DNA of 64,000 nucleotides from Capnocytophaga periodontitidis (lineage in GTDB: Bacteria > Bacteroidota > Bacteroidia > Flavobacteriales > Flavobacteriaceae): the NCBI RefSeq assembly GCF_016126015.1, contig NZ_JAEFDB010000011.1, positions 38,831 to 102,830 on the forward strand. The letters are read 5' to 3'. Under the pieces are notes generated by a model that was not told where the DNA came from, made no database searches, and worked only from the letters and a program-made list of their open reading frames with translations. Made by a program: the position numbers and the translations under genes. Positions 17,312 to 26,458 of the stretch are shown here, one piece after another. The stretch's first letter is position 1. Each line of letters begins with the position of its first letter.

Positions 17312-17698
17312 ATGGCTTTTAAGGCAAAATTAAAAGTAGCAGGTAAGGAGTTTAACATCCTTAAAGTGAGCTACGCGTTGTTCCAAGAGACAGACGCAAC
17401 AGGAAGACCGTCAAGTGTTGCCCGAGGTGGTAAGATTGACATAGAGATTGAAGGCACTGAGTCGCCTGAGTTTTTCGAGTGGATGGTTAATTCATTTGAG
17501 AGAAAAGACGGCAGTATCGTCTTCTTAAAACGAGATAGCGAGGCAACGCTTAAAGAACTCAAATTTACTGAGGGGTATTTGGTAAAGCACAGAGAGAATT
17601 TTGAGGCTTCAGGACAAAAACCTCTGACAGAATCCTTCACAATCTCTGCTCGTAAGATAGAGATGGGCACAGGTGCGTTTGAGAACGAATGGGTTTAG
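17312..17698 (+). CDS. tssD: T6SS tube protein Hcp/TssD, copy 2
   Basis: The 128-residue paralogue of hcp1 shares the start MAFKAKL, the identical SFERKDGSIVFLKRDSEATL block and the ending NEWV. Differences cluster in the loops, such as residues 10-35 and 105-125, where Hcp proteins touch cargo or neighbouring rings. A 50-base gap separates it from copy 1. A hairpin begins 8 bases after its stop (17707-17737) and may reduce expression of the third copy. Confidence 0.9.
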   Translation: MAFKAKLKVAGKEFNILKVSYALFQETDATGRPSSVARGGKIDIEIEGTESPEFFEWMVNSFERKDGSIVFLKRDSEATLKELKFTEGYLVKHRENFEASGQKPLTESFTISARKIEMGTGAFENEWV

Positions 17699-17706
17699 AA
17701 GTATAG

Positions 17707-17740
17707 AGAGCAGGTGTGAGCAGTTCATACCTGCTCTTTC
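17707..17740 (+). terminator. Hairpin between hcp2 and hcp3, likely (partial) terminator
   Basis: A perfect 9-bp stem, AGAGCAGGT (17707-17715) / ACCTGCTCT (17729-17737), has a 13-base loop and is followed by TTTC. It starts 8 bases after the hcp2 stop. With a short T-tract it may act as an attenuator or as a 3' end protecting the tssBC-hcp transcript. Confidence 0.65.
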
Positions 17741-17807
17741 TACAACTACACAATAGATAAAGATACAAAGTATTAATAGAACAACTCAAAAATAAAAAGA
17801 TTAGATT

Positions 17808-18197
17808 ATGTCATTTCTTGCAAAATTAGAATTAGATGATAAGACTTACAATGTTTTGGAGTGTGAATACGATTTCACTCAGAACATTGATGAAACAGGT
17901 AAACCAAAGGGAATGCCTTATGGTGGAGAAATATACATTAGAGTAGAGAGCACAGGAACACCTGAACTGCTCAATTGGATGTTAGACCACAACCAAACTA
18001 AAGATGGTAAAATTATTTTTTACCGTAGAGATGCTATGAGTAAGCTCCAAGAAGTGCTTTTCAAAAAAGCCTTTTGTATTAAATACAAGGAACATTTTGA
18101 TGCACAAGGCACTGAGCCTTTGCAGATAGAAATACGACTCATCGCACAAGGATTTGATGTAGGTGGGGTAGCTCACAATAAGATGTGGAGAGGATAA
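17808..18197 (+). CDS. tssD: T6SS tube protein Hcp/TssD, divergent copy 3
   Basis: The 129-residue Hcp-type protein begins MSFLAKLELDDKTYNVL and keeps the G-K-P-x-G-x-P-Y-G-G-E-I-Y-I-R-V-E-S-T-G region, but it is clearly more divergent than copies 1 and 2 are from each other. It sits after the hairpin and 45 bases before vgrG. That position suggests it could form the VgrG-proximal ring or carry an effector. This is inference; the Hcp family call itself is solid. Confidence 0.85.
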   Translation: MSFLAKLELDDKTYNVLECEYDFTQNIDETGKPKGMPYGGEIYIRVESTGTPELLNWMLDHNQTKDGKIIFYRRDAMSKLQEVLFKKAFCIKYKEHFDAQGTEPLQIEIRLIAQGFDVGGVAHNKMWRG

Positions 18198-18242
18198 AGC
18201 TATTTTAAATTACTAATACTAATATCTTAAAGAGCATTTTTT

Positions 18243-20087
18243 ATGGAGTTAAAAGATTTCAAATTAAAAAGTTTTACAGAGTTTCTTAACGATAAGACCA
18301 ATCCTGTGGTCTACTGCTTACTGAGTTCTAATGGTAAAGACTTCTTGGCTACAGAAAGCTATAAAGTGGAGCTACACCAATACAACTGCCAGCACGATAC
18401 CTTTACCATTGAAACCCCAGAGGACTCATTTGATAAGTTCCACGAATACATTATGGAGCACTCTCGCGATCTGCTTGGCGATCCTCTTACCATTAAGTTT
18501 TATCAGTATGGCAAGGTGGTGCAACACTTCTCAGGGATTATCACTAAGATTCACTGTAAGCGAAAAACAGGGGGTGGTTATGGTACGCTCTATATCTCAG
18601 GAAATGCACCAAGCATCCTCTTAGATAGCGGTAAGGAATGCCAATCTTATGAGAATAAAACACTACAAGAAATCGTTGCCGCAGCTACTGAGGAATATGA
18701 TGAGTCCGCAAAAGTGGATACCTCAGCAGGGGTGAATACCACAAGGACGCTTCCTTATACGGTACAATACCAAGAGTCTGACTACGACTTTATTTGTCGT
18801 TTGGCTAAGTATTATGGGGAATATTTTTATTATGATGGCAGTAAACTTATCTTTGGTAATAAACTCCAAGAGACCATTGATTTGGGTGAGAACCTGAACC
18901 TGATCGATGAAGAGTTCTTCTTAGAGGTAAAACCACAGGATTTTCAGTATATAAACTACAATATACATCAAGGAACATCTGAAAATAATGACTCACGAGA
19001 TGCTGCTAATGAGTATAAGAATAACCCTATACAAACCGATGCAAAGAATGCTTCTAAAAAAATCTACAAAAAAATACCTCAAAAATATCACTCGGCTACT
19101 TCATTAGAGCAATCAAGTGTAGATTTAGAGGATGTAGTACGCTTAGAGAAAGACAAACGCGAATTGTTGCTCAAAGTAAAGGGACAAAGCCGTGACCCAC
19201 GTCTCAGGATGAATACCTTTGCGTGTCTTACTGACATCAATGCCCGAGCAATGGAGACTTATAGGGTCATAAAAATATCGCACTATCATAGTGGTATGGA
19301 GTATTACAATTCCTTTGAGGGAATCCCGATGATGCGTACCCCTGCTGATTTTGATGAGAATGCTTTTCCGCACTCAGAGCAGCAACCAGCAATTGTAAAA
19401 GACAACAACGATCCTTTAGGAATGGGACGTGTACGCGTGCAATTCTTATGGCAGGCAAAACGCAATGAAATGACCCCTTGGATACGTGTAGTGCAACCCT
19501 ATACAGGAGGGGGTAAAGGCTTTTATTTTATCCCTGAGGTAGGAGAAGAGGTATTAGTGGATTTTGAAGGAGGTAATGCAGAACGTCCTTTTGTGCTGGG
19601 GGCACATTACAATGGTGAGGCAAAGAGTGGGTATCACAATGCTGATAATCGCGTAAAGGCAATTCATACGAAAAGTGGACATAAGCTCATCTTTACCGAA
19701 GATGAGAGCATCTTGCTTACTGACAAGAATGGCAATGTAATTAAGTTGGATACTCAGGGTAAGAATATAGAAATTTCTGCGCCTGAGACTATTAATATTA
19801 CGGCTAAGAACATCAACCTAAAAGCAAGCGATAGTATTGATTTTGATGCTAATGTTAATATCACTGAAACGGCTGGAAAGGCTAAGAGAAGTGATATTTG
19901 TGGAGATATGTTTGTGTATGTAAATGGTGCTTTAACTGAGGTGATTGAGGGAGATCTACATAGCCATTCAAAAGGAGGAAGCCAATATACAGCGAAAGAG
20001 ACTATTGTAGATAGCTCTAACAATATGAAAGTTAATTCTGCTACATCCCTTAAAAAGAAGAGTGGAGAATATAGTGCTCAAGGCTAA
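18243..20087 (+). CDS. vgrG: T6SS spike protein VgrG/TssI
   Basis: The 614-residue product has a gp27-like N-terminal part and a gp5-like OB fold (~residues 380-455: DPLGMGRVRVQFLWQ...PWIRVVQPYTGGGKGFYFIPEVGEEVLVDFEGG). A beta-helix needle follows with repeating strand units (~470-560: KSGHKLIFTEDESILLTDKNGNVIKL...). The last 176 residues, from V439, are copied almost exactly at 23632 and 26459, ahead of other effectors. VgrG trimers cap the tube and carry PAAR tips and cargo. The stop lies 11 bases before the first linked effector. Confidence 0.95.
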   Translation: MELKDFKLKSFTEFLNDKTNPVVYCLLSSNGKDFLATESYKVELHQYNCQHDTFTIETPEDSFDKFHEYIMEHSRDLLGDPLTIKFYQYGKVVQHFSGIITKIHCKRKTGGGYGTLYISGNAPSILLDSGKECQSYENKTLQEIVAAATEEYDESAKVDTSAGVNTTRTLPYTVQYQESDYDFICRLAKYYGEYFYYDGSKLIFGNKLQETIDLGENLNLIDEEFFLEVKPQDFQYINYNIHQGTSENNDSRDAANEYKNNPIQTDAKNASKKIYKKIPQKYHSATSLEQSSVDLEDVVRLEKDKRELLLKVKGQSRDPRLRMNTFACLTDINARAMETYRVIKISHYHSGMEYYNSFEGIPMMRTPADFDENAFPHSEQQPAIVKDNNDPLGMGRVRVQFLWQAKRNEMTPWIRVVQPYTGGGKGFYFIPEVGEEVLVDFEGGNAERPFVLGAHYNGEAKSGYHNADNRVKAIHTKSGHKLIFTEDESILLTDKNGNVIKLDTQGKNIEISAPETINITAKNINLKASDSIDFDANVNITETAGKAKRSDICGDMFVYVNGALTEVIEGDLHSHSKGGSQYTAKETIVDSSNNMKVNSATSLKKKSGEYSAQG

Positions 20088-20098
20088 AAGATAATAGT

Positions 20099-21553
20099 AT
20101 GAGAACAAGAATTGTAAAAGGAACAATGCATATCTCAAGTGATGGAGATATAGAATTTCATACCTTTGGAGGTGATTTAACTTTCAGAGCAGGTGGTAAA
20201 AATGAATGGACAAGTCCTCAAACTATCGTAGGAGATTATGAGCCAATGGAGTTGCCAAATAAAACCTCTATACCAATAGTAAAAAGTAAATGTCTTGTAG
20301 AATTTAGACCTCATTCAAACTGGAAAGGAGAATACGGTTTTGATTGGATACGAACAGGAGATACAGGGAGAAGCGGAGATAACCCGTTGTACTGTATACT
20401 GGGTAGATATTATATCCCCATTCCCAATTCTGGGGGTGAAATAGATAGCTGTGGAACACCTAAGAACGTAGAAGAATATGGTACACCTGTGAATGTAACG
20501 CCGGAGGATTATTATAGTTATAAGTTTATAAAAGACAAAGAAATGTTTAATAGGCTGACTAGAACTTTCTCTCGGTTTAAAATCACTTGGAAGAATCCTG
20601 CAAAGGAATTACCTTTCTATGTTGTCCCTATATTAACATTATGGAAAGGGCGAAAAGCTACATTTAGTTTAAAATTTGAAGGAAAAGAGAAAGCTAAAAA
20701 TATTACTTTTGAATTTGAAAATTCTTTTGTAGAGGATAAAGGATATTTAACATTAGAGAGACCTAAGTTAGATCTTAATAAAATAAGTTTAGAAAATGGG
20801 AATCTAAATTATCTAAAGAAGGATTGTTTTACAATTTGTTGTAATAAAGAATTTGATACTCCTCAAAAGTTATTAGTAAAAGCGGACGGCAAATTGTGTG
20901 GCGCAATGCTTATCCTCCCTAATTCTTATAAAGTTAGAAGAGAAATTAAAATTGTTATAATCTATACCGAAACAAGTATTAGTGATAAAAAAGGAAAACT
21001 TGTGGGTGGGGAAGAATCTCTGAGAAACTTCCTTAATCAGGCAATGATAGACCCTAAAATCACTTATGAAAATTTAGTTTGTAAGTATAAAAATAAGGAA
21101 GAGAACAAAAAGTTTAAAGAGGAATGTACTTATTTTAACAAAGAAGATAGAATATATTATTTAAAGAATATGAATATGAATATGGGAACTTTTGAAAATC
21201 ATATATTGAAGTTTTATAATGAGAAATTTAAAGATAAATACAATGATTATTATAAAATTTTTCTTGTAGGAGAGAGATCAGAAAAAAATGCGGGTTTCAC
21301 AGATGATAGGAATAAGTACTCTTTTTGCTTGTTAAACGCTGATGAGCGAACTGCTGCACACGAAGTTTTGCATAGTATTGGGTTAGATCATACTTTTGAA
21401 AAGAATAGTGATGACTTTATTTATAAAGGGCAACAAACAGATAATGTGATGGATTATCTAAACAAAGGAGTTGCTCTCTATCAATGGCAATGGAAATTAA
21501 TAAACCCCGCAATAAAAGAAATATTAAATAGAATAATTAATGAGCAATTATGA
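20099..21553 (+). CDS. VgrG-linked metzincin-type effector 1
   Basis: The 484-residue product has two recognisable parts. The first ~48 residues (MRTRIVKGTM...SSDGDIEFHTFGGDLTF..GGKNEWTSPQT) are shared with the effectors at 24174 and 27001 and probably dock onto VgrG. The C-terminus has a metzincin zinc motif, H421-E-x-x-H425-x-x-G428-x-x-H431, with the Met-turn NVM451DY. Zinc-dependent cleavage of a target protein is therefore predicted. No signal peptide is present, as expected for T6SS cargo. The stop overlaps the start of the immunity gene (ATGA). The middle region is unrecognised. Confidence 0.75.
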   Translation: MRTRIVKGTMHISSDGDIEFHTFGGDLTFRAGGKNEWTSPQTIVGDYEPMELPNKTSIPIVKSKCLVEFRPHSNWKGEYGFDWIRTGDTGRSGDNPLYCILGRYYIPIPNSGGEIDSCGTPKNVEEYGTPVNVTPEDYYSYKFIKDKEMFNRLTRTFSRFKITWKNPAKELPFYVVPILTLWKGRKATFSLKFEGKEKAKNITFEFENSFVEDKGYLTLERPKLDLNKISLENGNLNYLKKDCFTICCNKEFDTPQKLLVKADGKLCGAMLILPNSYKVRREIKIVIIYTETSISDKKGKLVGGEESLRNFLNQAMIDPKITYENLVCKYKNKEENKKFKEECTYFNKEDRIYYLKNMNMNMGTFENHILKFYNEKFKDKYNDYYKIFLVGERSEKNAGFTDDRNKYSFCLLNADERTAAHEVLHSIGLDHTFEKNSDDFIYKGQQTDNVMDYLNKGVALYQWQWKLINPAIKEILNRIINEQL

Positions 21554-22332
21554 GAGTATTTTTAGTATTACTATATTTGTATGCTTCCTATGTAATAGCA
21601 CAACCTAAAAATGAAACGTTTGATTTTAAGCTCGCTAAAGAGCTTGAACATAAAAGAGGGGGATTATTGAAAGATATATATATGAAAGAAGGGTGCAGAG
21701 TTTATGATATAGATTTTGACAAAGAAGAAGGGGGATATATAGAGGAAAGTTTGCCCTCCCCTTCTTTTATAACACGCCGTAAAGATTATTATCCGAATGG
21801 AAAAATTAAAAGCATCAAGCATTTTATAGGAGAAAATGTACTTATCGGAAAATCTGTTTATTACAATAAAAAAGGCGTTAAAAGAATTGTAGATGAAGAT
21901 AAGAAATTCAAGAAAATTAAATATCCTTATATTTTACAATTCTTGGAAAAGAAAGGACATATCAACCTTAAAACTGGAAAAGGTAGAATTGTTGATATTA
22001 GAGGAACAAATTATTTTGGATTTCAATTACTTTATGTAGAAGAAATGAATATGTGGGAGGCTATCATAAAAGATGGTTACCCAGAAGATAAATGTTTAGA
22101 GAAATATATAGAATTAGCAAAAAAAGAGAAATATATAGAATTAGCAAAAAAAGAAAAACAAAAAAGAGAAGAGGATCATCTGATAGTTTGTTCATATAGA
22201 AATTGTGATCTACATTATTTTATAGATGCAATTTCTGGAAAACAGATTTCAAAACAAGAGTACGCAAAAAGATATAGAGCAGCGTTTGGTGAAAACGATG
22301 AAAAACTTGATTATATCTTTACAGAACCTTGA
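21550..22332 (+). CDS. Putative immunity protein 1a (YwqK/MORN-like), periplasmic
   Basis: The 260-residue product has a signal peptide (cleavage near VIAQ, residue ~18). It contains a MORN/YwqK-like stretch (YYPNGKIKSIKHFIGENVLIGKSVYYNKKG, residues ~80-110) of the kind found in antitoxin-like YwqK proteins. It overlaps effector 1 by four bases. A nine-residue insertion repeats KEKYIELAK, absent from the near-identical copy at 22573. The mature protein would neutralise a periplasmic zinc protease; this is inferred from linkage and family trend. Confidence 0.65.
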   Translation: MRVFLVLLYLYASYVIAQPKNETFDFKLAKELEHKRGGLLKDIYMKEGCRVYDIDFDKEEGGYIEESLPSPSFITRRKDYYPNGKIKSIKHFIGENVLIGKSVYYNKKGVKRIVDEDKKFKKIKYPYILQFLEKKGHINLKTGKGRIVDIRGTNYFGFQLLYVEEMNMWEAIIKDGYPEDKCLEKYIELAKKEKYIELAKKEKQKREEDHLIVCSYRNCDLHYFIDAISGKQISKQEYAKRYRAAFGENDEKLDYIFTEP

Positions 22333-22576
22333 TATAATTTTTGAGTTGGCAGCTTCTAATGCTGATGAGCAAATCGCTGCACACGAAGTTTTGCATAGTA
22401 TTGGGTTAGATCATACTTTTGAAAAGAATAGTGATGACTTTATTTATAAAGGGCAACAAACAGATAATGTGATGGATTATCAGAACAATGGAGTTGCTCT
22501 CTATCAATGGCAATGGAAATTAATAAACCCCGCAATAAAAGAAATATTAAATAGAATAATTAATGAGCAATTATGA
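22333..22576 (+). pseudogene. Orphan C-terminal tip of metzincin effector 1
   Basis: An open frame encodes only the last ~70 residues of effector 1, including HEVLHSIGLDH and DNVMDY, preceded by ELAASNADEQIAA instead of the native sequence. There is no start codon of its own outside the immunity gene; in-frame continuity runs back into the 3' end of the 21550 gene. It is one unit of a tandem duplication of [toxin tip + immunity]. Confidence 0.8.
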
Positions 22577-23331
22577 GAGTATTTTTAGTATTACTATATT
22601 TGTATGCTTCCTATGTAATAGCACAACCTAAAAATGAAACGTTTGATTTTAAGCTCGCTAAAGAGCTTGAACATAAAAGAGGGGTATTATTGAGAGATAT
22701 ATATATGAAAGAAGGGTGCAGAGTTTATGATATAGATTTTGACAAAGAAGAAGGGGGATATATAGAGGAAAGTTTGCCCTCCCCTTCTTTTATAACACGC
22801 CGTAAAGATTATTATCCGAATGGAAAAATTAAAAGCATCAAGCATTTTATAGGAGAAAATGTACTTATCGGAAAATCTGTTTATTACAATAAAAAAGGCG
22901 TTAAAAGAATTGTAGATGAAGATAAGAAATTCAAGAAAATTAAATATCCTTATATTTTACAATTCTTGGAAAAGAAAGGACATATCAACCTTAAAACTGG
23001 AAAAGGTAGAATTGTTGATATTAGAGGAACAAATTATTTTGGATTTCAATTATATTATGTACAAGAAACTAATGTGTGGAAAGTTGTGATAAAAGATGGT
23101 TACCCAGAAGATAAATGTTTAGAGAAATATATAGAATTAGCAAAAAAAGAAAAACAAAAAAAAGAAGAGGATAGTCATCTGATAGTTTGTTCAGAAAGAA
23201 ATTGTGATCTATATTATTTTATAGATGCAATTTCTGGAAAACAGATTTCAAAACAAGAGAACGCAAAAAGATATAAAGCAGCATTTGGGGAGAATTATAA
23301 AAACCTTGATTATATCTTTACAGAGCCGTGA
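22573..23331 (+). CDS. Putative immunity protein 1b, near-identical paralogue
   Basis: The 252-residue product is the second copy of the immunity gene at 21550. It has the same signal peptide and MORN-like region, lacks the KEKYIELAK insertion, and carries scattered substitutions toward the C-terminus (YVQETNVWKVV for YVEEMNMWEAI). It overlaps the orphan toxin tip by four bases, exactly as copy 1a overlaps the full effector, so the junction was copied faithfully. Retention of an intact frame suggests it is still useful. Confidence 0.65.
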   Translation: MRVFLVLLYLYASYVIAQPKNETFDFKLAKELEHKRGVLLRDIYMKEGCRVYDIDFDKEEGGYIEESLPSPSFITRRKDYYPNGKIKSIKHFIGENVLIGKSVYYNKKGVKRIVDEDKKFKKIKYPYILQFLEKKGHINLKTGKGRIVDIRGTNYFGFQLYYVQETNVWKVVIKDGYPEDKCLEKYIELAKKEKQKKEEDSHLIVCSERNCDLYYFIDAISGKQISKQENAKRYKAAFGENYKNLDYIFTEP

Positions 23332-23407
23332 TATAATTTTTGAGTTGGCAGCTTCTAATGCTGATGAGCAAATCGCTGCACACGAAGTTTTGCCTCGGAA
23401 GCCGTAA
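23332..23407 (+). pseudogene. Third, very short metzincin tip remnant
   Basis: The sequence repeats the junction after copy 1a (IFELAASNADEQIAAHEVL) and then departs and stops (PRKP, stop). It is the broken end of a third duplication unit, cut inside the zinc motif. Confidence 0.75.
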
Positions 23408-23418
23408 GACAATGATGA

Positions 23419-23610
23419 AAAGATTTAATAGAGAGGAAATGGAATGGGATTGCAAAAATAAAAATAATCATATTAGAAAATACACCTGAAGCTAAAATAA
23501 AAATAAGAGCTACTATAACCTATCATACAATGAAAAATGAAAAAGGGAAAAAAGCTTGTTCTGATTGGGTTGTTTATGAAAAACAACTTGCTAAAATAGA
23601 GAAAGATTGA
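23419..23610 (+). pseudogene. Unidentified coding remnant
   Basis: A 63-codon open frame without its own start (KDLIERKWNGIAKIKIIIL ... VYEKQLAKIEKD, stop) lies between the third metzincin remnant and the second vgrG tail. Its beta-rich ILENTPEAKIKIRATITYH stretch looks like real protein, probably the 3' end of a lost effector or immunity gene. Family not recognised. Confidence 0.4.
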
Positions 23611-23631
23611 TAAAAATATGAAGAGGTATTA

Positions 23632-24162
23632 GTGGATTTTGAAGGAGGTAATGCTGAGCGTCCTTTTGTGCTTGGGGCACATTATAACGGTGAGGCAAAG
23701 AGTGGATATCACAATGCTGATAACCGTGTAAAGGCGATTCATACCAAAAGTGGACATAAGCTCATCTTTACCGAAGATGAGAGCATCCTGCTTACCGATA
23801 AGAATGGCAATGTGATTAAGTTGGATACTCAGGGTAAGAATATAGAAATTTCTGCGCCTGAGACTATTAATATTACGGCTAAAAACATCAACCTAAAAGC
23901 AAGCGATAGTATTGATTTTGATGCTAATGTTAATATCACTGAAACGGCTGGAAAGGCTAAGAGAAGTGATATTGGTGGGGATATGTTTGTGTATGTGAAT
24001 GGAGCTTTAACTGAGGTGATTGAGGGGGATCTAAATAGCCATTCAAAAGGAGGAAGCCAATATACAGCGAAAGAGACTATTGTAGATAGTGCTAACAATA
24101 TGAAAGTAAATTCTGCTACCTCTCTTAAAAAGAAGAGTGGAGAATATAATAATCAAAGCTAA
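23632..24162 (+). pseudogene. vgrG 3' fragment, copy 2
   Basis: It encodes VgrG residues 439-614 almost unchanged (VDFEGGNAERPF to the KKKSGEY end), opening at a GTG; homology starts a few bases upstream, at GAAGAGGTATTAGTGG. Only the needle part is present, so it cannot form a spike by itself, although a 176-residue needle protein could be made from the GTG. It stands 11 bases before effector 2, the same spacing as full vgrG to effector 1. Confidence 0.85.
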
Positions 24163-24173
24163 AAGATAATACT

Positions 24174-25742
24174 ATGAGAACAAGAATTGTAAAAGGAACA
24201 ATGAACATCTCAAGTGATGGAGATATAGAATTTCATACCTTTGGAGGTGATTTAACTTTCAGTGCAGGTGGTAAAAATGAATGGACAAGTCCTCAAACTA
24301 TTATAGGGGCTTATGAACCTATTGATGTTGAGAATTTTTTGGAAAAAAAGGATGAAAATAATATGAATTTTATCATTCATGCTTTTATCTCTAATAATGA
24401 AGAATATAGCTTAAACTATAACATTGAATGGAATTTTGAGCCTTTTACTAAGGAACATCGAATAGAAAATTTATTCAGTAAATGTACAAAGAATAAGAAC
24501 GAATTTATGTCTTTTTACAAATCAATTAAACTTAATAATCAAACTTATTACTATCCTGCTATTTTAAGAATCATAAATAATCAAGATCAAGAGACAGAAA
24601 GGAATACAATTATACCTATCTGTGTAGTATCTAATGACATTAATAAGATCAAAAAAGAGAAAATTTTACTAGAATATGACAATACCATATTTGATGCTGG
24701 ATTCACAAATGATGGAAAGAGAATAAATAACACTACTTTTGAATTAAAATATGCATTCAAAAATACAATTCAAAAGATTAATGATACTGAAATGTTTAAT
24801 TTAGACACATCAAATAATACAATTATACTACATAATTTTATAATTAAAAGCAAAGCTATTTTTGAAGAAGAAAAAGAGATAAAATTCTTAAATACTAAAA
24901 ATAAAGTTGTAGGAGTTATTGTAGTAAAACCTAATAACACAGTAATTAAATCTAAGAGAAAGTTTAAATACATTAAAATTGTCAGAACTTCTTTAGAAGA
25001 TACTGATAGAATTTTAAATAAAAGAGAAATTTTTAATACTCAAGTATATAACAGTAATTATGAACGTATAAAATCAGAAAATAATAATGAAAATCAGTAT
25101 CTCAAGGAATTTCATAAAGCTATGGTTGAGACTAGTTATTGTAGGTTAGGTATTGTTTTTTCAGAAGAATGTGAGATAGAAGATATGTTACTATCATTAG
25201 AAGATGAAAATAAACTTGCAGCTTGTATTTCTGAAGACAAAAGTAAAATAAATAATGGTAAATCAGGTACATATCATAAACTTATTCGTGAATTCTATTG
25301 TAAATCAAGAGGAATAGAAGAAGAGCAATTAAAAAATTATGTCTTAGTATTCATTAGTCCTATAAAACCAGTAGATACAAGTGCTGCTGTAATATACGAA
25401 ATGGTTGAAAGTTTTTCATTGATGACTTATGATTTTTCTCAAAACAGTTTATTACATGAAATGGGACATAAAGTTGGACTTTGGCATACTTTTAATGATA
25501 CAGAAATATTGGATAGAATTATTTCTAATTCACAAAATAAAAAAATGAAATTATTTTTAGAAAAAATGAAGGATTACAACTCTATTTTTTTTGAAAATCC
25601 ATTTAAGATAAACGCTGAAGGGAAAATGGAAAGAAATAACATAACTGATAACATAATGGATTATAGCAGTATCCAATATTGTTTCTATGAATATCAATTT
25701 GAGATTATAAAAAAATTATATAATGAATTCAAACATATATAG
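24174..25742 (+). CDS. VgrG-linked metzincin-type effector 2
   Basis: The 522-residue product starts with the shared docking segment (MRTRIVKGTMNISSDGDI..., ~48 residues) and then differs completely from effector 1 until the C-terminus. There it has an independent metzincin motif, H428-E-M-G-H432-K-V-G435-L-W-H438, and Met-turn NIM495DY. Two different proteases with the same fold type thus use the same vgrG-linked slot. It overlaps the next gene by 20 bases in another frame. It is strongly AT-rich compared with vgrG, consistent with separate acquisition. Confidence 0.75.
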   Translation: MRTRIVKGTMNISSDGDIEFHTFGGDLTFSAGGKNEWTSPQTIIGAYEPIDVENFLEKKDENNMNFIIHAFISNNEEYSLNYNIEWNFEPFTKEHRIENLFSKCTKNKNEFMSFYKSIKLNNQTYYYPAILRIINNQDQETERNTIIPICVVSNDINKIKKEKILLEYDNTIFDAGFTNDGKRINNTTFELKYAFKNTIQKINDTEMFNLDTSNNTIILHNFIIKSKAIFEEEKEIKFLNTKNKVVGVIVVKPNNTVIKSKRKFKYIKIVRTSLEDTDRILNKREIFNTQVYNSNYERIKSENNNENQYLKEFHKAMVETSYCRLGIVFSEECEIEDMLLSLEDENKLAACISEDKSKINNGKSGTYHKLIREFYCKSRGIEEEQLKNYVLVFISPIKPVDTSAAVIYEMVESFSLMTYDFSQNSLLHEMGHKVGLWHTFNDTEILDRIISNSQNKKMKLFLEKMKDYNSIFFENPFKINAEGKMERNNITDNIMDYSSIQYCFYEYQFEIIKKLYNEFKHI

Positions 25743-26448
25743 ATGTAAATTTTTATTTATTTTTTTTGTATGTGTAACATTATTGTCTTGTGGAGAAAAA
25801 ATAATTTATGATAAACTTTTAAATGTATTAAAAATACAAGAAAATGTAGACAATAAAATTAAAAAGAAGGAAACAGGTATTTTTTCTTATCCAAAATTTG
25901 GCTTCTCTTTTTCTTTAAAGAAAGGAAAATTTAATGGTCCTTTTAAAATTATCACACAAAATAATGATACCATTTTGTATATTAATTTTGTAAATGATAA
26001 AATTAATGGATATTATCAATGTATAGATTATAGACAAAAAATAATGTATCCTTATAACTTTATTTTCACTACAAAGTATAATAAATTTATTAAATTCTAT
26101 GGTAAAGGCTATGTAAGTTCAGAAGAAAAAAAGGAAGGCTATTGGATAGAACCATTAGGAAGAGGGTCATATATAAGTGGTAAAAAAGAAGGATATTGGG
26201 AAGAATGGGATATTGAAGGCTATATTTTAAAAAAAGGAATGTATGTAAATAACCAAAAAGAAAAATTATGGAAAGAAGATATTCCCTTTTTCAATATTTA
26301 CACAGAAGGTATCTATATAAATAACAAAAAAGAGGGTATATGGATAGAAAGAGATAAGGATACCACTTATAAATTGGAATTACTTTATTTAAATGATAGA
26401 ATAAAAGACACTTTAAATAAGATTCTTCCTTATCCCAGAAGTAGGTGA
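25723..26448 (+). CDS. Putative immunity lipoprotein 2 (MORN/YwqK-like)
   Basis: The 241-residue product has a lipoprotein signal (VTLLSC, Cys ~ residue 21) and several MORN-like repeats: KKEGYWIEPLG, KKEGYWEEWD, NQKEKLWKE and NKKEGIWIERD. Its last residues (LPYPRSR) are read in another frame from bases that belong to the vgrG-tail homology starting near 26430, so the natural 3' end was replaced when the third vgrG tail joined. Immunity to effector 2 is inferred from the 20-base overlap and from effector 1's similar partner. Confidence 0.65.
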   Translation: MNSNIYRCKFLFIFFVCVTLLSCGEKIIYDKLLNVLKIQENVDNKIKKKETGIFSYPKFGFSFSLKKGKFNGPFKIITQNNDTILYINFVNDKINGYYQCIDYRQKIMYPYNFIFTTKYNKFIKFYGKGYVSSEEKKEGYWIEPLGRGSYISGKKEGYWEEWDIEGYILKKGMYVNNQKEKLWKEDIPFFNIYTEGIYINNKKEGIWIERDKDTTYKLELLYLNDRIKDTLNKILPYPRSR

Positions 26449-26458
26449 AGAGGTATTA

